Shown here piece after piece: positions 63,094 to 64,000 of a stretch of DNA of 64,000 nt (within the stretch, counting starts at the first letter, position 1; the number at the start of each line of letters is the position of its first letter). The notes under the pieces are model-generated. The model was not told where the DNA came from. It saw only the letters and a list, made by a program, of their open reading frames with translations, and searched no databases. The translations under genes and the position numbers were made by a program. Source of the DNA: Hoeflea_A sp965249925 (GTDB taxonomy: Bacteria; Pseudomonadota; Alphaproteobacteria; Rhizobiales; Rhizobiaceae). The DNA is taken from the NCBI GenBank assembly GCA_965249925.1, contig OZ252260.1:7316001-7380000 (forward strand), read 5' to 3'.

Positions 63094-63885
63094 TCAGTTT
63101 TCCGCCTGTTCCGGCACGGCCGTCGTGCCGGCGAGCAGCCCGCCGTCGATGGTCACCTCGGCACCGGTCATATAGGCCGCTTCGTCGGATGCCAGCATAA
63201 CGCAGACGGAAGCCACCTCATCCACCGTTCCGAACCGTCGCATCGGGGTATCGGCGACGATCGCATCCATACGCGTCTGGCGATCCGGCCCCTGCCCCAG
63301 CATTGGTTCCCACATTGAGGTCAGAATGGCCGCCGGGTGAATTGAATTGCAGCGGATCGCCAATCCCTCCTGCGCGCAGTAGAGCGCCACCGTTTTGCTA
63401 TGGTTGCGCACGGCGGCCTTGGAGGATGCATAGGCTGCCGCGCCGGGGATGCCGACCAGTCCGGAACGCGACGATATGTTGATGATCGCGCCTTTTCCTT
63501 TGCTGCGCATGGCGCGAATGGCATAGCGGCAGCCCAGAAACGTCCCATCCAGATTGACACGATGCACGCTGTGCCAATCCTCGAGGCTGGCATGTTCCGG
63601 ATCGTGCGCCACGACGCCGTCTTCGAAGCCGGTGACGCCGGCATTGTTCACGACCACGTCGATTCTAGGGTAGGCCTTGGCAAAGGCCGTCCAATGGTCT
63701 TCGCGTCCGACGTCGAGTTCGCAGGCGCTCGCCTGGATTGCGTTGGCAACCCGCCGCGCCGCCGGCAGATCCTTGTCGGTGACAATGACCACCCCACCCT
63801 CGGCTGCGAATTGCCGCGCGATCGCCGCTCCGATCCCGCGGCCGGCACCGGTGACCAGGCAAAGCTTGTTTTCAAGACGTTTCAT
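63094..63885 (-). CDS. short-chain dehydrogenase/reductase
   Basis: This is a 263-residue classical SDR. Motifs are complete: TGAGRGIG, VVVNNAGVTG, catalytic Ser in ISSRSG, and YASSK (Tyr-x3-Lys) with SIHPAAI after it. The C-terminus has the usual YMTGAEVTIDGG. It oxidises or reduces an alcohol/ketone with NAD(P). GAGGA lies seven bases before the ATG. Its substrate is not known; a preceding gene on the minus strand appears to end just upstream. Confidence 0.94.
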   Translation of the reverse strand: MKRLENKLCLVTGAGRGIGAAIARQFAAEGGVVIVTDKDLPAARRVANAIQASACELDVGREDHWTAFAKAYPRIDVVVNNAGVTGFEDGVVAHDPEHASLEDWHSVHRVNLDGTFLGCRYAIRAMRSKGKGAIINISSRSGLVGIPGAAAYASSKAAVRNHSKTVALYCAQEGLAIRCNSIHPAAILTSMWEPMLGQGPDRQTRMDAIVADTPMRRFGTVDEVASVCVMLASDEAAYMTGAEVTIDGGLLAGTTAVPEQAEN

Positions 63886-63910
63886 GCTTGGTCCTCGTCA
63901 TCAGGAGGGA

Positions 63911-63985
63911 TTACCAAGGCAGTGGGTTCGAATTGCCGAACCCGTACCCTCGCGCGGCATCGAATACCAGGTGGCCGGCTTCACT
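63911..63985 (-). CDS. possible C-terminal tail of a gene entering from beyond the window
   Basis: On the minus strand a frame reads EAGHLVFDAARGYGFGNSNP then LPW and stops at TAA (63911-63913), 25 bases before the SDR ATG. It looks like a genuine protein end, but a TAG about 25 codons upstream interrupts this frame at the window edge. It may be frameshifted or spurious. I do not recognise the family. Confidence 0.25.
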   Translation of the reverse strand, partial: SEAGHLVFDAARGYGFGNSNPLPW

Positions 63986-64000
63986 GACCTATGAATTCCG

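Overview
This is a contiguous stretch of GC-rich bacterial chromosome, densely packed with about 50 protein-coding genes. Many neighbouring genes overlap by ATGA. I see no tRNA, rRNA, transposase, integrase or CRISPR array. The gene families point to an alphaproteobacterium with a catabolic, possibly marine or soil, lifestyle: two TRAP transporters, two multi-gene ABC uptake systems, leucine catabolism, a DUF1127 protein, and a TTAA-N7-TTAA site of the CtrA type. The taxon is inferred from content, not from a marker gene.

Layout. (1) 114-7682: a predicted GT-C membrane glycosyltransferase converges on a five-gene minus-strand operon (HAD-UbiA fusion, DprE1-like FAD oxidoreductase with a frameshift, small EamA/SMR-type membrane protein, NAD-dependent epimerase, class III aminotransferase). 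Together they look like a polyprenyl-phosphate-linked sugar pathway for cell-envelope modification. (2) 7878-16906: CobW-type GTPase and YtcJ-like amidohydrolase, a divergent LysR regulator, and a complete Dpp/Opp-type ABC importer. (3) 16915-22747: Xre regulator/DUF2975 pair, a lipoprotein, a DUF3772-MscS channel, two GNAT acetyltransferases and a DUF924 protein. (4) 23172-28639: leucine catabolism (TetR, isovaleryl-CoA dehydrogenase, both methylcrotonyl-CoA carboxylase subunits). (5) 28741-35946: a Liv-type ABC importer coupled to an acyl-CoA ligase. Related palindromic sites lie before the tetR gene and before this operon, so one regulator may control both. (6) 36422-47017: a catabolic island with FAD monooxygenase, SDR, aldehyde dehydrogenase, TRAP transporter, Asp/Glu-racemase-family enzyme, a membrane protein, FAH-family hydrolase, creatininase-family amidohydrolase and GST. 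Its substrate is unknown. (7) 47028-50485: PPK2 translationally coupled to a P-type H+-ATPase. (8) 50662-53869: a second TRAP transporter. (9) 54093-58365: an RND efflux pair without an outer-membrane partner. (10) 58554-64000: DUF1127 protein, secreted protein, FbpAB-type ferric iron importer without an ATPase gene, an SDR, and a possible gene tail at the edge.

How the parts fit. Most of the window imports and oxidises carbon compounds: peptide-like solutes, branched-chain or hydrophobic acids and TRAP-type carboxylates. The catabolic islands appear to have their own operator-like palindromes. The strongest candidates for something new are the envelope sugar-lipid operon with its CtrA-like site, the unknown-substrate island at 36-47 kb, and the PPK2/proton-pump pair.
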